A stretch of DNA of 64,000 bases, taken from Beta vulgaris subsp. vulgaris. Taxonomy: Eukaryota > Streptophyta > Magnoliopsida > Caryophyllales > Amaranthaceae. Under the pieces are notes generated by a model. The model worked only from the letters and a program-made list of their open reading frames with translations. It was not told where the DNA came from and did not search any database. Position numbers and translations under genes: made by a program. Position 1 is the first letter of the stretch. Each line of letters opens with the position of its first letter. The DNA lies in NCBI RefSeq assembly GCF_026745355.1, contig NC_079209.1, positions 17,778,109 to 17,842,108 of the forward strand. The letters are read 5' to 3'. This document shows, in pieces, positions 55,436 through 64,000 of this stretch.

Positions 55436-58404
55436 CATGATTTATTGAGCTTCCGCCGTTTTTTAGGATCCTCAAGTACATGTATCCCTTCCGTGTGATC
55501 TACACGCATATAGTTCTCCGACATATTCACATCATCTTCCACACTAATTTGAGGATAGGTAAAAGGGGGAGGTCCTCAAATGCATCATATTCTTCCTCAT
55601 TATCAACATCACCAATACCGAGGATACTCCTTTTACCAGGTACAACAATTGACCTCTTATGATCAGCAGGATCAGTTACCAAAAATACTTGCTTGACTTG
55701 TGATGCAATTACAAATGGCTCCTCAGTTTCACGTAGACGACTAAGGTCAAGAAGAGTGAATCCGCAAGGATCATCATTCTTACACAACGTCGATTATCGT
55801 CAACCCACTTGCAACACAAGAGGCAAATATTAAAAGTACAGTAGTCCAGCTCCCATATTTCTTTTATTCGCCCATAATAGTTGCTATCAGCATGTACAGG
55901 CGACTTATCTTTCGAGCTTGCATATTTGTAGACGACGCCACAAGTGAAACACCACTATTTTGTTGCGATCTTAACTTCAGATCTTGACGTTCAGTCCAAA
56001 ACGTATACCCATTAATATCATGACCCTCATGAGAGCGTAGAGTTTCACAAGGACCAAATGCTAACCACTTGACTGTTTCAGAAACACTTTCATCCAAATC
56101 ATTCAGTACTGGTTTATGAAACCAGTCAATGAAAGTCTTGTTATGCATTTGCGTCAATGCCCTCACTCTTTTTCCAGGATTGCTAACACGTAATTCCTCC
56201 ATATGTTCACTTAAATAAGGATGGACATCTGGTACGTGATGCAATACAAATAAGTGAGCTTGTTTACGCTTTTCTACGGAAGGTGTGATCAATTTTGAAC
56301 CAATTGTACCCTTGCCCTCAAGTCTGCCCTCGTGTCGGGATGTCGGAAGTCCACAGGATCAACACTAGCAAAATACTCAGCCACAAAATTACTGATCTCT
56401 TCACCCACAATCCCTTGAATTATACTACCTTCTGGTTGTGCAGGATTCCGAACTTTATCCTTCAAAGTTCCCATATATCTCTCAAAAGGAGAGCACCACC
56501 TCACAAACACTGGCCACACAACTTAATTTCTCGAACTAGATGGACAATGAGATGGACCATAATGTCAAAGAATGCGGGGGGGGGGGGAAACATCTCAAAT
56601 TTGCATAGAGTTTCAACTACTCTGGCCTGCAAGGAATCGAGGGTCGACGGGTCTAGGACTTTGCTGCATATTATATGAAAAAATGAACACAGTTCTATAA
56701 TGGTGTGCTTCACATGCTTTGGAAGTATCCCACGAATTGCAATCGGTAAGAATACTTGCATCTTGACATGACAATCGTGCGATTTCATACTCGATAACTT
56801 CAACTCACCATTTAAGGTAACAAAGCGCTTCATATTCGATGAGTAGTTAGTAGGGACCTTAATGCCATACAATGCCATACAATGACCCGCAAAAAATCCG
56901 TTTCTCTGCACGCGACATTGTGTAGCAAGCTGGTGGCAAATAATTCTTCTTCGAATCCTCCACCTTTTTACTTTTCTGAGTTTCATCATCAACCCTTTCC
57001 TCCCTCTTTTCTTCTTCCTTCTGTCCCTTTTCTGAGCCACAACTCTGGTCGAATCCCCTCTTTTTCCAAGTAAAGTCGTGACGCCTTAACATCTTTTGTC
57101 TTGCCCGGAATATTCATATGTGTCGCGATAATAGCTTCACAAACATTCTTCTCTATGTGCATGACATCCAAACAATGTCTGACCTTTAAATCTTTCCAAT
57201 ATGGGAGTTTCCAAAAAATGGACTGTTTTTTCCATAATCCTGTAGGTCGATTAACCTCACTAACAGGTTTACCAAAGACTGTTTCAATGCCCTTCACCTG
57301 ATTATAAACTTGAGTACCAGTTAATGGTCTATGAGCAACTTCTTCTTCAACCGTCTCATCGAATGCCTTCTTCTTAAACCGATAGGGATGGTCGCGGCTG
57401 AGGAGCCTTCGTGTGCGCATATACACATGTTTGCAGCCCTTAAGGTGTGTAGATTTTCATGTCATCTAAACAAATCGGGCAAGGTTGTTTTCCTTTAGTC
57501 TTATACCCAGATAAGTTCCCATAAGGTGGATAATCGTTCATAGTAAATGCCACCTCAAATTCTTCGCATCTCCTGTAATTGAGAACATGCGCTTAAATCT
57601 ACGTATTATGGGTAGATACCACAACACCTTGGCTGGTGGTCCTTCACTACCTCCAGCTCCTTCACGCTTGTACCTCGATAATCCACAACGTGGACACTCA
57701 TGTAAATGCTCATACTCATTACGATAAAGCACACAATCGTTAGGACAACCATGTATCCACTCGTACTCTAAACCCAAAGGACACATCAGCTTCTTCGCAT
57801 AATAATACGACTTTGGCAGTCCATTTCCATCAGGAGCATCTCAGCTAAAACTTCCAACAACGATGTGAAACTAGAGTCCGTCCAACCAGCGTTCGACTTA
57901 ATGTTGAACAGTGTTACCACCGCGGAAAGTTTGGTGTACTTTGTACAACCTGGATACAACGGCTTTTCAGCAGCCTGAGACATAGACTCAAAAATACGAG
58001 GTCGTCTACACGTCTGATCTTCAACCTCGTGTATCATTTCGTCTACCCGATCCCTATCGTCATCTCCAAATTCATCATCCAAATTCTCATCCCCTAACTC
58101 ATCATCATCCTTCTTTTTTTTCTTCACATACATCATTCTTTACTCCAGAGCTTCCCATATACCTCCCCTGCTCACCATGCCAAACCCATACGTGGTATTG
58201 AGGCCTAAACCCACGGCGAAAGACATGCTCCCTAACCACATGTATACTACTAACCTTGCTCACATTTCTACAATCCAAACAAGGACAATAAAAGTCGACT
58301 GCTCCAGAGGATGTTTGATATTCTAATGCACTTCTACAGAATTCCGAGACCCCATTCACAAACTCAATCGATTCACGACTACCATACATCCAAGTACGAT
58401 CCAT
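55436..58404 (-). pseudogene. TNP2-type CACTA transposase, internally deleted and frameshifted
   Basis: The ATG at 58404 gives MDRTWMYGSRESIEFVNGV, the transposase-associated N-domain, with FYCPCLDCRN and HVFRRGFRPQYHVWVWHGE. Next come an acidic linker, LLEVLAEML, LEYEWIHGCPNDCVLYRNEY, CPRCGLSRYKRE and PAKVLWYLPIIRRFKRMF. At about 57540 the reading jumps from NLRWH directly to MNDYPPYGNLSGYKTKGK and CPIC; in the family some 120 residues lie between. The conserved RHCLDVMHIEKNVCEAI follows, then KSHDCHVKMQVFLPIAIRGI and FFDIMVHLIVHLVREIKLCG (DUF4218-type), GYTFWTERQDLK and GFTLLDLSRL (DUF4216-type). The end is near 55436. At least six frameshifts occur, several in A or C runs (e.g. AAAAAAAA near 58118, CCCCC near 55575), plus a 10-bp duplication near 56870. 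The enzyme would cut and join the element ends; this copy cannot. Confidence 0.85.
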
Positions 58405-58429
58405 CTCATTCAAGAAGACCACCTCTAAT

Positions 58430-59190
58430 AATTAAACACAACATTCATTATAATGCATCAATCATTATTAAAGTACATACACTCACATATTCAAATCACA
58501 CACGTATACAGCAAGCTAAGATAGTGACATGTTCAATTGTATGCATGCAGTCAGAGATCCTTATCACTCCAACCTAACCCATCCTTGGACGTCTAATCTC
58601 ACTAGTGAATATATGCCAACTTTTCAATTCTAAGGAAAATCCGGCAGCATTTCCCTACAGTTCCCAAGTACACAATGTAGATAATTGCTTATCTACATAT
58701 GTACCAGAGAACAATGTAGAGAAACGATAAGCCAAGATTTTCCTCTGAATTGAAAAGAAGACACACATTCACTACCTAAGTGAGATCAAACGTCCAAGAA
58801 CAGTCCCAAATCGGGGACTATTCAAGACTTACTCCTAATGAGTAAGTCTTGAACGGGTATCTAGGATATGATGATGATTCAACAACTTGTAGATTTCATA
58901 TATAGCTAAATCACATTGCGTTTTCATACAATCTCATATCAATAAATTATAATATACATTATAAAAAATACATATATACATCGATAAATTATCAAATTTG
59001 TCTACATGTTAAACTATCTAGTTACCTCTTAACACCAACGACGAACAATGAAGAGAAAAGAGATACTTGGGATTAGCCTCTTCTTCCTACAATTGACAAA
59101 ACCCGCATTGCACATTAATCATTTAATTCAAATAAGAAAAATAAAATTAACTTAAAAACAAAATTAATTCATACCTAATTAACCACTCAA
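58430..59190. other. Upstream region of TNP2 with a foldback at 58585-58860
   Basis: GGACGTCTAATCTCACTAG and TTTTCAATTCTAAGGAAAAT (58588-58640) are inverted at 58733-58797 (ATTTTCCTCTGAATTGAAAA, AGTGAGATCAAACGTCC), giving arms of about 65 bp. Inside is GATAATTGCTTATC, and next to it AAGACTTACTCCTAATGAGTAAGTCTT (58825-58851), a small perfect hairpin. No coding sequence. The region must hold the TNP2 promoter, but I cannot point to its TATA box. Confidence 0.65.
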
Positions 59191-59204
59191 ATGGTGGAGA
59201 AGAA

Positions 59205-59480
59205 ATGAGAAGAGAAGAGAAGAGAAGAGAAGAGAATGCTCGCGGTTGCACGTGGTGGGGCAATGTGGTACGCAAGGTGGTGGGCAGCAGTGGTGGAGCA
59301 ATGTGGTGCGCAAATGCCAGTGGTGGAGCACTGGTGGTGGAGCAGGGGCAGTGGAGTTATGTCGCGCAAATGCCAGTGGTGGAGCAGTGGTGGTGGAGCA
59401 GGGGCAGTGGAGTTAGGTCGCGCAAATGCCAGTGGTGGAGCAGTGGTGGTGGGCAACAGTGGTGGTGGTGTGCAGCAATG
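59205..59480. repeat. 56-bp GTGGTGGAGCAG minisatellite and AGAGAAG run
   Basis: Three units beginning CAAATGCCAGTGGTGGAGCA start at 59311, 59367 and 59423, an exact 56-bp period, each containing GGGGCAGTGGAGTTAKGTCGCG. It is preceded by AGAGAAGAGAAG. Frames on both strands (Trp/Gly/Ser- or Pro/His-rich) are artefacts. Confidence 0.9.
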
Positions 59481-59598
59481 TTAGGGCGAAAATTTTTTCG
59501 TCGAAAAATTCTCTAAGGGAGGGAAAGAGGGAAATAAGAATTGCTCTATCTCTCTACTGTACATGCGCGCACTAATTCATACCAAAAAAAAATTAACG

Positions 59599-59810
59599 AA
59601 GGGCTGCGCTTTTTTAAAAAAGCGCAGCCCTACATTACAGAAGGGCTGCGCTTTTTTAACAAGCGCAGCCCTACTAACACAGAAGGGCTGCGCTTGTAGA
59701 AAAGCGCAGCCCTTCTGAGTGTGAGAAGGGCTGCGCTTTTTCCACAAGCGCAACCCTTCTGTTATGTAGGGCTGCGCTTTGAGGAAAAGCGCAGCCCTTC
59801 CTTTTTTTTC
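59599..59810. repeat. Right subterminal hairpins of CACTA #2
   Basis: Five successive hairpins of GAAGGGCTGCGCTTTTT...AAAAAGCGCAGCCCT type, separated by 8-12 bases (ACATTACA, CTAACACA, GAGTGTGA, GTTATGT). Loops and stem lengths vary slightly. Together with the left cluster they mark the element's cis sites. Confidence 0.92.
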
Positions 59811-59819
59811 CTAGTGATA

Positions 59820-60160
59820 TGTAACTATAAATGCAAAAAAAAAAATAGAAGATTAGAGACAATAATATATAATAGTGTTCTAAATGCTTGTTCCCTGCAT
59901 GCATACAACATTATTGCACATATAAGAGACAATAATTTTATCACTTCGCTAAGCCATCCATATAGGTGGCAATTTTTGAAAAGAAATTAACCTGTCCATA
60001 TAGACGGTTCAAGAGCAAGTAAAATAAATAACGTGAATAAAATGTCCTTGCCCTCCATGAAGCTGGCGTTAAAATGATTTGTTTTCTGCGTTAGCAGCAT
60101 GGTGACGTTTACTACTAGTTTCTTCCTGTTCATCTCTATCTCTTTTATTACTGGGCGGAG
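59820..60160. other. Copia #2 leader, AT-rich
   Basis: It continues the leader of Copia #2 on the right of CACTA #2. No gene is seen. Frames on the plus strand opposite the leader ORF are shadows. Confidence 0.5.
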
Positions 60161-60161
60161 G

Positions 60162-60398
60162 TTAAGTTTCAGCTGGTTGTATAGGAGGGTTATTATTGGT
60201 GTTGGGAACAGGGATTTGGTTGTTTTCTCTAGTACGGGTATTTGTACCATCGTTATGGTTACTAGGTCGGGGCTGTATTACAGTTCCCCTCGCTGGGTTG
60301 GTAGTGAATGGTACATTGTTTCCCTCTATCCAAATATAAACACCCGAGACACATACATTGTGTAAAACAATGTTAATCACGTTACTTTGTTGATCCAT
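60162..60398 (-). CDS. 78-aa leader ORF of Copia #2, unknown product
   Basis: The minus-strand frame opens MDQQSNVINIVLHNVCVSG about 120 bp inside the 5' LTR and ends NNNPPIQPAET. The first half is mixed hydrophobic, the second half Asn/Pro/Arg-rich and probably disordered. It is the first ATG frame of any length after the PBS and precedes the CACTA #2 insertion, while gag starts much further on. It could be a translated upstream ORF or chance. No family is recognised. Confidence 0.3.
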   Translation of the reverse strand: MDQQSNVINIVLHNVCVSGVYIWIEGNNVPFTTNPARGTVIQPRPSNHNDGTNTRTRENNQIPVPNTNNNPPIQPAET

Positions 60399-60515
60399 GT
60401 TCGGATAGTAAAGAGTTGGACTTGGAGAAAAAAATTTAAAACTTAAAACAGAATGGATGTAAAGATTCTAAAGATACCTTAAAAAAATTTCGGTAGAAGA
60501 CTCGTGCTGATAACG

Positions 60516-60753
60516 TGTTGTGAGAAATATAGAGAGAGAAGTTATGTAAATATATCAGGGAGTATTGTATTTGTATTGATGTATAGAACTGATTTCTTAC
60601 ACCAATATTTATAGGCAAAAATTATACTGTTTTAACATTACACTTTCAACAATTTCTGCGCGGAGGAAAAACTTTTTCTAACATGCATTTATGCATGTTA
60701 GGACATTCACTATTCTTGAACAATGAAAGTTTCCAATCCACGGTTTCTCAACA
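60516..60753 (-). repeat. 5' LTR of Copia #2
   Basis: 238 bp, nearly identical to the 3' LTR (for example ATGCATTTATGCATGTTAGG here against ATGCATTAAATGCATGTCAGG). TATA box at 60606-60613. On the minus strand the next bases inside are CGTTATCAGCACGAG, a sequence often found just inside plant Copia LTRs and thought to be the primer site. Confidence 0.92.
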
Positions 60754-60758
60754 TACTC

Positions 60759-61320
60759 TTCTAACTCTCTTTATCGGGTTTTTTTTTTTAAGCGATTTAT
60801 CGGTTTAATATGGATGAAACAAAACCACCCCACCTGCCTCGTCACTTCTCAAACCCCAAAAGGAAAAACCCCCAAACCCCATTTTTCTCGCACCTCCCCG
60901 TCTTTTTCTTTCGCTCCCCTCACGGGTAATTGCCGAAGCTCGCCCAAGCTCTCTAGTGGGTTGTTCGTGCCGACTCATCTCTCTCTCCTCTGTTCGTATT
61001 CTGCCGCCGCGGTGTTGTTGCCGTTGCCCCTGTGTTTCTCTCTCCTGCGCACTATAACCACTGGAGTCGCGCCGCCTTGCTCGCCGGTGATTGCGCACCT
61101 CTTCTCTCTCTATCGCGCGCTGTTGTTGCGGCGGTGCTGCTTGTTGCCGCGCTGCGTTCTTCCCCATATTCTTGCTTGTTGATGTTGCGGTTGTTGCTGT
61201 GGTTGGTGTACTGCTGCCGCCGTCATATCTCCTTCCATAGTGAACAGATTACAATGATTGTATATATTGTTGAAAACTTTTTTGTTATGAAGGGAGTACT
61301 AATGTCTCCTGTGTTCTAAG
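60759..61320. other. CT-rich, leader-like sequence without a supported gene
   Basis: 60880-61220 is rich in CTCTCTC and CCGCCG with GC content well above its surroundings, as in a plant 5' UTR or captured first exon. Three overlapping frames on both strands exist, but none shows a domain, and the Arg/Gln-rich minus frame is the complement of the CT tract. It might be a decayed host gene 5' end on the plus strand. Confidence 0.3.
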
Positions 61321-61815
61321 CAATATTACTCAGAATATTGATAAATATGATGATTGATAGTCTAGAAATTAGTCTAGCAAACAAGAGAATGATATCGAGA
61401 AGCTAAGACACATTCCACGACATAGAATGAGTCTACTGATTTTTAATTTTTTTTTTTCCCATCAGCGTAAGGAGATACTTATGGCAATGATATAAAAGTG
61501 TTATTGTCTTTGATCCTATCGCTTGTCCAAACATTAACCCAGGAGCTAGTTGGAGTTAAGGTAATAAGATGGACCTAAACTATTGAAATTGTCACTTTTA
61601 AGGATCTAGAACTTTTTCTTTCACTCTCTGGGACACAAGTTAAAGTTTTCGGCAAACTAACCCACCTTTAACTCACTTGATTGAGTTGAATTAATGTGTT
61701 GTTACATATAAAATAATCATTAATTCAATTTTCCTTTTTGTATTTAGATATTCATCAAACCTTCTTTCACTTTTCTTCCTCATTTTCTCTCCCCAAAGAG
61801 AAGTACTCTCAAACA
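61321..61815. other. AT-rich sequence, no gene
   Basis: Nothing is recognisable apart from a poly-T run near 61450. Confidence 0.5.
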
Positions 61816-61820
61816 CTTTT

Positions 61821-62188
61821 GGGTTCCGTTTGATTGGATGTAAAATATTTACAATGTAAAATGTTTTTTCATGTAAAACATTTTACAATGGAAAATTCAA
61901 ATGCAAAGCTCATTTTCCTTTGTTTGGTTCAATGTAAAAAAAGTTATGGAAAAGAGAAAAATGGAAGGGGAAGGGAGAGGATGGATAAGAGGATAGTAAA
62001 AAGTTGCTAAGGAAGAGGGAGGAAAATGTGTTTTTCCTTCATTTATTTTGAAAGAAAAATGATTTCACCTAAAGCTCCATTGATGGAAATCTTATTTTAC
62101 ACCCTTATTAAACCAAACAACGGAAAATGAAACGAAAAGGAAAACTCATTTACATGAAAAAAAATTTACACCCTACCAAAACGAAGCC
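61821..62188. mobile_element. Tourist-like MITE (PIF/Harbinger type, tentative)
   Basis: The left end GGGTTCCGTTTGATTGGATG and the reverse complement of the right end GGCTTCGTTTTGGTAGGGTG form a TIR that continues TAAAATATTTACAATG against TAAATTTTTTTTCATG. The internal repeat ATGTAAAACATTTTACA folds on itself. Flanking trinucleotides are TTT and TTA, an imperfect version of the TTA duplication expected. Non-coding. Confidence 0.6.
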
Positions 62189-62199
62189 TTAATCATCAA

Positions 62200-64000
62200 A
62201 CTCAAAATCCTGTCAATGGAATCAAAATCAAATGATCAATGCACACATTTAAAAAAGATAATACTTGTTTACTTCGCTACAACCTTTTTCTATATACATC
62301 AATTTCTTCAATTTCATATCTAACTCTTTCCACTACTTGCCTCTCAATTTTCTATCCCTAGTGGTAAATATTTACCCTTAATATGTTGCTTGAATCGAAC
62401 ATGTAGCCAAATATTTGCATGATTGTGTTTTGATAACTTTAATGTATTGATGAAGTTATACTTGATTTGTGGATGATATGATAGATGATGCATATAAGGT
62501 GTTTAATAATATGCTACGCAATGAAAAAATGATGGATTATTGTTGAATAATGGAGACACGAGTTGTGTGGTTCGGCTAGTTTTGGTGGTCCAAGTTGTGC
62601 AGCCAAATGGTGGAATAGTGGTGTCATTAGGTTGTTTCTAGGTGAAAAGGTGGTCAAGAACAATAGTGCAAGATGTGAACTGACGAGCTTTTTAGGCAGA
62701 TTTAGAGGTGGTCAAAGTGATTGAGGAGGTGTCGTAAATGTTGGTGAGTAGTCATGGCCTCATGTAAGTGGTATATGATGGTGGTCAAGAGGTAAAGGCT
62801 AGATACAACAAATTATAAAATAGTTTTTGGGTGAGTTGTAGTGGTTTTTAGGGCGGCATAGGGCAATGATGTAACTGGTGGTGGTTTTATGGTGTGGATT
62901 GATTTTGTTGTTGATGTTAATCAGTATTGTTAGAGAAAGGTAATGATAAATTAATACTGATAGTGGAAAGATAAATTGAGGTTGTATTGGTGTAGGGAAA
63001 ATATTGAATATTGAATATTGAATAATATATTTAATATCTTTTAAAATAATTTTATCAAATAAAAGCGAAACCCGAAAATAGCAAAACCCAAATATAAAAC
63101 TTAAGTAATTTATTTTTATCAAATAATTAAATAGCAAAATCCAAAAATAAAAGCTCTAAAGTGTAAAAAGAATTAAGGGGATAACATGACAAAAATCTTA
63201 TCAAATCCCCCAATAAACAAAACCAAAAAAAATTGAGAATCTACACATAAAACAATGAAGACCTTATACTTAGCATTGCAAAAATCATGATTGCGCTTAA
63301 CATTAAAACGATGTCTTTAAACTTCTAAGCTTTTGTAGTAAACGAGTATGTTCTTGTGAAGTTATTACAAATGGCATGCCTACAAAACCAAAATATGCAT
63401 AAGAAAAAAATGAAGTAATTTTCCTCTAAGGTTATGCAGCCTAAAATGCACTTATAAGAACTACTCCGTACTTAGGTCTCATTCGCTATTTAGTATCACT
63501 TCTTTTATATTATTATCTTTACTTTGAAAGTTATACTCTCGTACTGTTATAATCTTTTGTGTATTTGTTACAGTAACTACTATTCACAAGTATAAAGAAT
63601 ATCCTGATTATTAGATTCACGTTTTTACTAATTTACAATTATACTTCGTAATCATATAAAATGTGCATGGCAAACACAAAAATTTCAAATGCATGTGTTG
63701 ATAGCCAACCAATAAATTTAATTTACCACTTCCTTCCTCCAAGTTTTATCTAGTTTTATGACCATTTTCAAGGCTTGTGCAAAATTTTACCCTTTATCAT
63801 AAAAAGGAGCAAGCTAAGCTAAGAACATACACTAAGAAGAAATCATAGAGAACTCTTATAGGGTTGTGTTTGGATTAAGATTAGGGGTTGGAGAATATTA
63901 AGGAATGTGGTGTTATAATTTAACAAACTTGAAAAGGTAACATTTTCACATCTTTGTCCATAAAATGTAAAGATCACAAAAGATATATTCAAATTTTACA
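62200..64000. other. AT-rich intergenic sequence, no gene
   Basis: A G/T-rich patch (GGTGGTC, TGGTGGT) lies at 62570-62900 and the rest is AT-rich. The 112-codon minus frame at 62799-63137 is Ile/Tyr/Asn-rich, as expected by chance from AT-rich DNA, and shows no domain. Confidence 0.5.

Larger units (their letters stand above)
49181..59816 (-). mobile_element. CACTA transposon #2, full length, 10.6 kb
   Basis: The left end CACTAGTGGAAAAATGAAG and the reverse-complemented right end CACTAGGAAAAAAAAGG form the TIR. A 3-bp duplication ATA flanks the element (49178-49180 and 59817-59819). Both subterminal zones carry AAGGGCTGCGCT / AGCGCAGCCCTT hairpins. It encodes on the minus strand a TNP2-type transposase (58404-55436) and a second gene with a plant-transposase domain and a Ulp1-like protease (54105-50109). 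The transposase has a deletion and frameshifts, so the element is not autonomous now. It sits in the leader of Copia #2 and is therefore younger. Confidence 0.95.
43341..60753 (-). mobile_element. Copia retrotransposon #2 with nested CACTA
   Basis: LTRs at 43341-43581 and 60516-60753 are near-identical and flanked by a perfect 5-bp duplication TACTC (43336-43340 and 60754-60758). The element reads on the minus strand: leader, gag, protease, integrase, RT, RNase H. Its leader is interrupted by the 10.6-kb CACTA #2; without that it is about 6.8 kb. Genes carry several frameshifts, but long stretches remain readable. The pre-insertion site reads TAAAATCAGTT-TACTC-TTCTAACTC. Confidence 0.92.

Noticed and set aside
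59599..59810. Regular hairpins as Rho-independent terminators or a CRISPR array
   Set aside because: They are CACTA subterminal repeats: the same motif in both orientations occurs next to both TIRs.
60805..61182. Opposing frames of 120 and 122 codons
   Set aside because: Composition follows a CT-rich tract; no domain, signal or splice structure supports either.
62799..63137. 112-codon minus-strand frame
   Set aside because: Ile/Tyr/Asn-rich frame expected by chance in AT-rich DNA, with no motif.

Overview
The window looks like a transposon-dense intergenic region of a plant nuclear genome. It holds Copia and L1-type retroelements, CACTA, MULE and Stowaway DNA transposons, spliced introns and plant-type TATA boxes, and no bacterial-style operons. 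Short dicot-like exon fragments and the overall AT richness suggest a dicot, but I cannot name the species. I see no complete host gene. Almost everything recognisable is a mobile element, often nested in another, and most coding regions are broken by stops and one-base indels. Many indels fall in homopolymers, so some may be sequencing error.

Layout. 1-3.1 kb: two sister 415-bp TIR elements sitting in TA microsatellites, and a captured host-gene fragment resembling a plant sacsin-like protein. 3.4 kb: one gene-like first exon. 3.885-8.219 kb: a large solo LTR (ends TGTAAC.../...ATTACA, TSD GCATA) carrying an inverted duplication of its own start, a GGGTGG-rich insert, minisatellites and a MULE-like element with 9-10 bp TSD. 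8.2-9.6 kb: TRIM/LTR-like repeats. 10.26-10.52 kb: a Stowaway MITE. 11.1-11.85 kb: a foldback repeat.

14.403-28.017 kb: CACTA element #1, truncated at its right side. It was split by a complete but decayed Sirevirus-like Copia element (15.482-26.629 kb), whose gag was in turn split by a 471-bp MULE-type MITE. 28.0-28.5 kb: a LINE 3' fragment. 28.498-30.247 kb: a 1.75-kb non-autonomous CACTA-like element (TSD GAT). The right half of this element plus about 1 kb of flank has been amplified into five direct tandem copies of about 2.0 kb (29.216-39.256 kb). 39.6-40.2 kb: a diverged relative of the flank. 40.2-42.9 kb: a decayed L1-type LINE on the minus strand.

43.341-60.753 kb: a second Copia element on the minus strand (238/241-bp LTRs, TSD TACTC). 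Its leader is interrupted by a full-length 10.6-kb CACTA element #2 (49.181-59.816 kb, TSD ATA). CACTA #2 has a TNP2-type transposase gene with an internal deletion, and a second multi-exon gene that joins a plant-transposase domain to a Ulp1/C48-type cysteine protease. Regular 160-bp repeats lie in or beside that second gene, and related repeats lie in CACTA #1. 61.8-62.2 kb: a Tourist-like MITE. The rest is AT-rich without recognisable genes.

The most unusual items are the five-copy array that multiplies one CACTA terminus with promoter-like sequence, the intronic hairpin-bearing 160-bp repeats shared by two CACTA elements, the inverted duplication at the LTR start, and a small membrane-type ORF with its own TATA box in the leader of the second Copia element.
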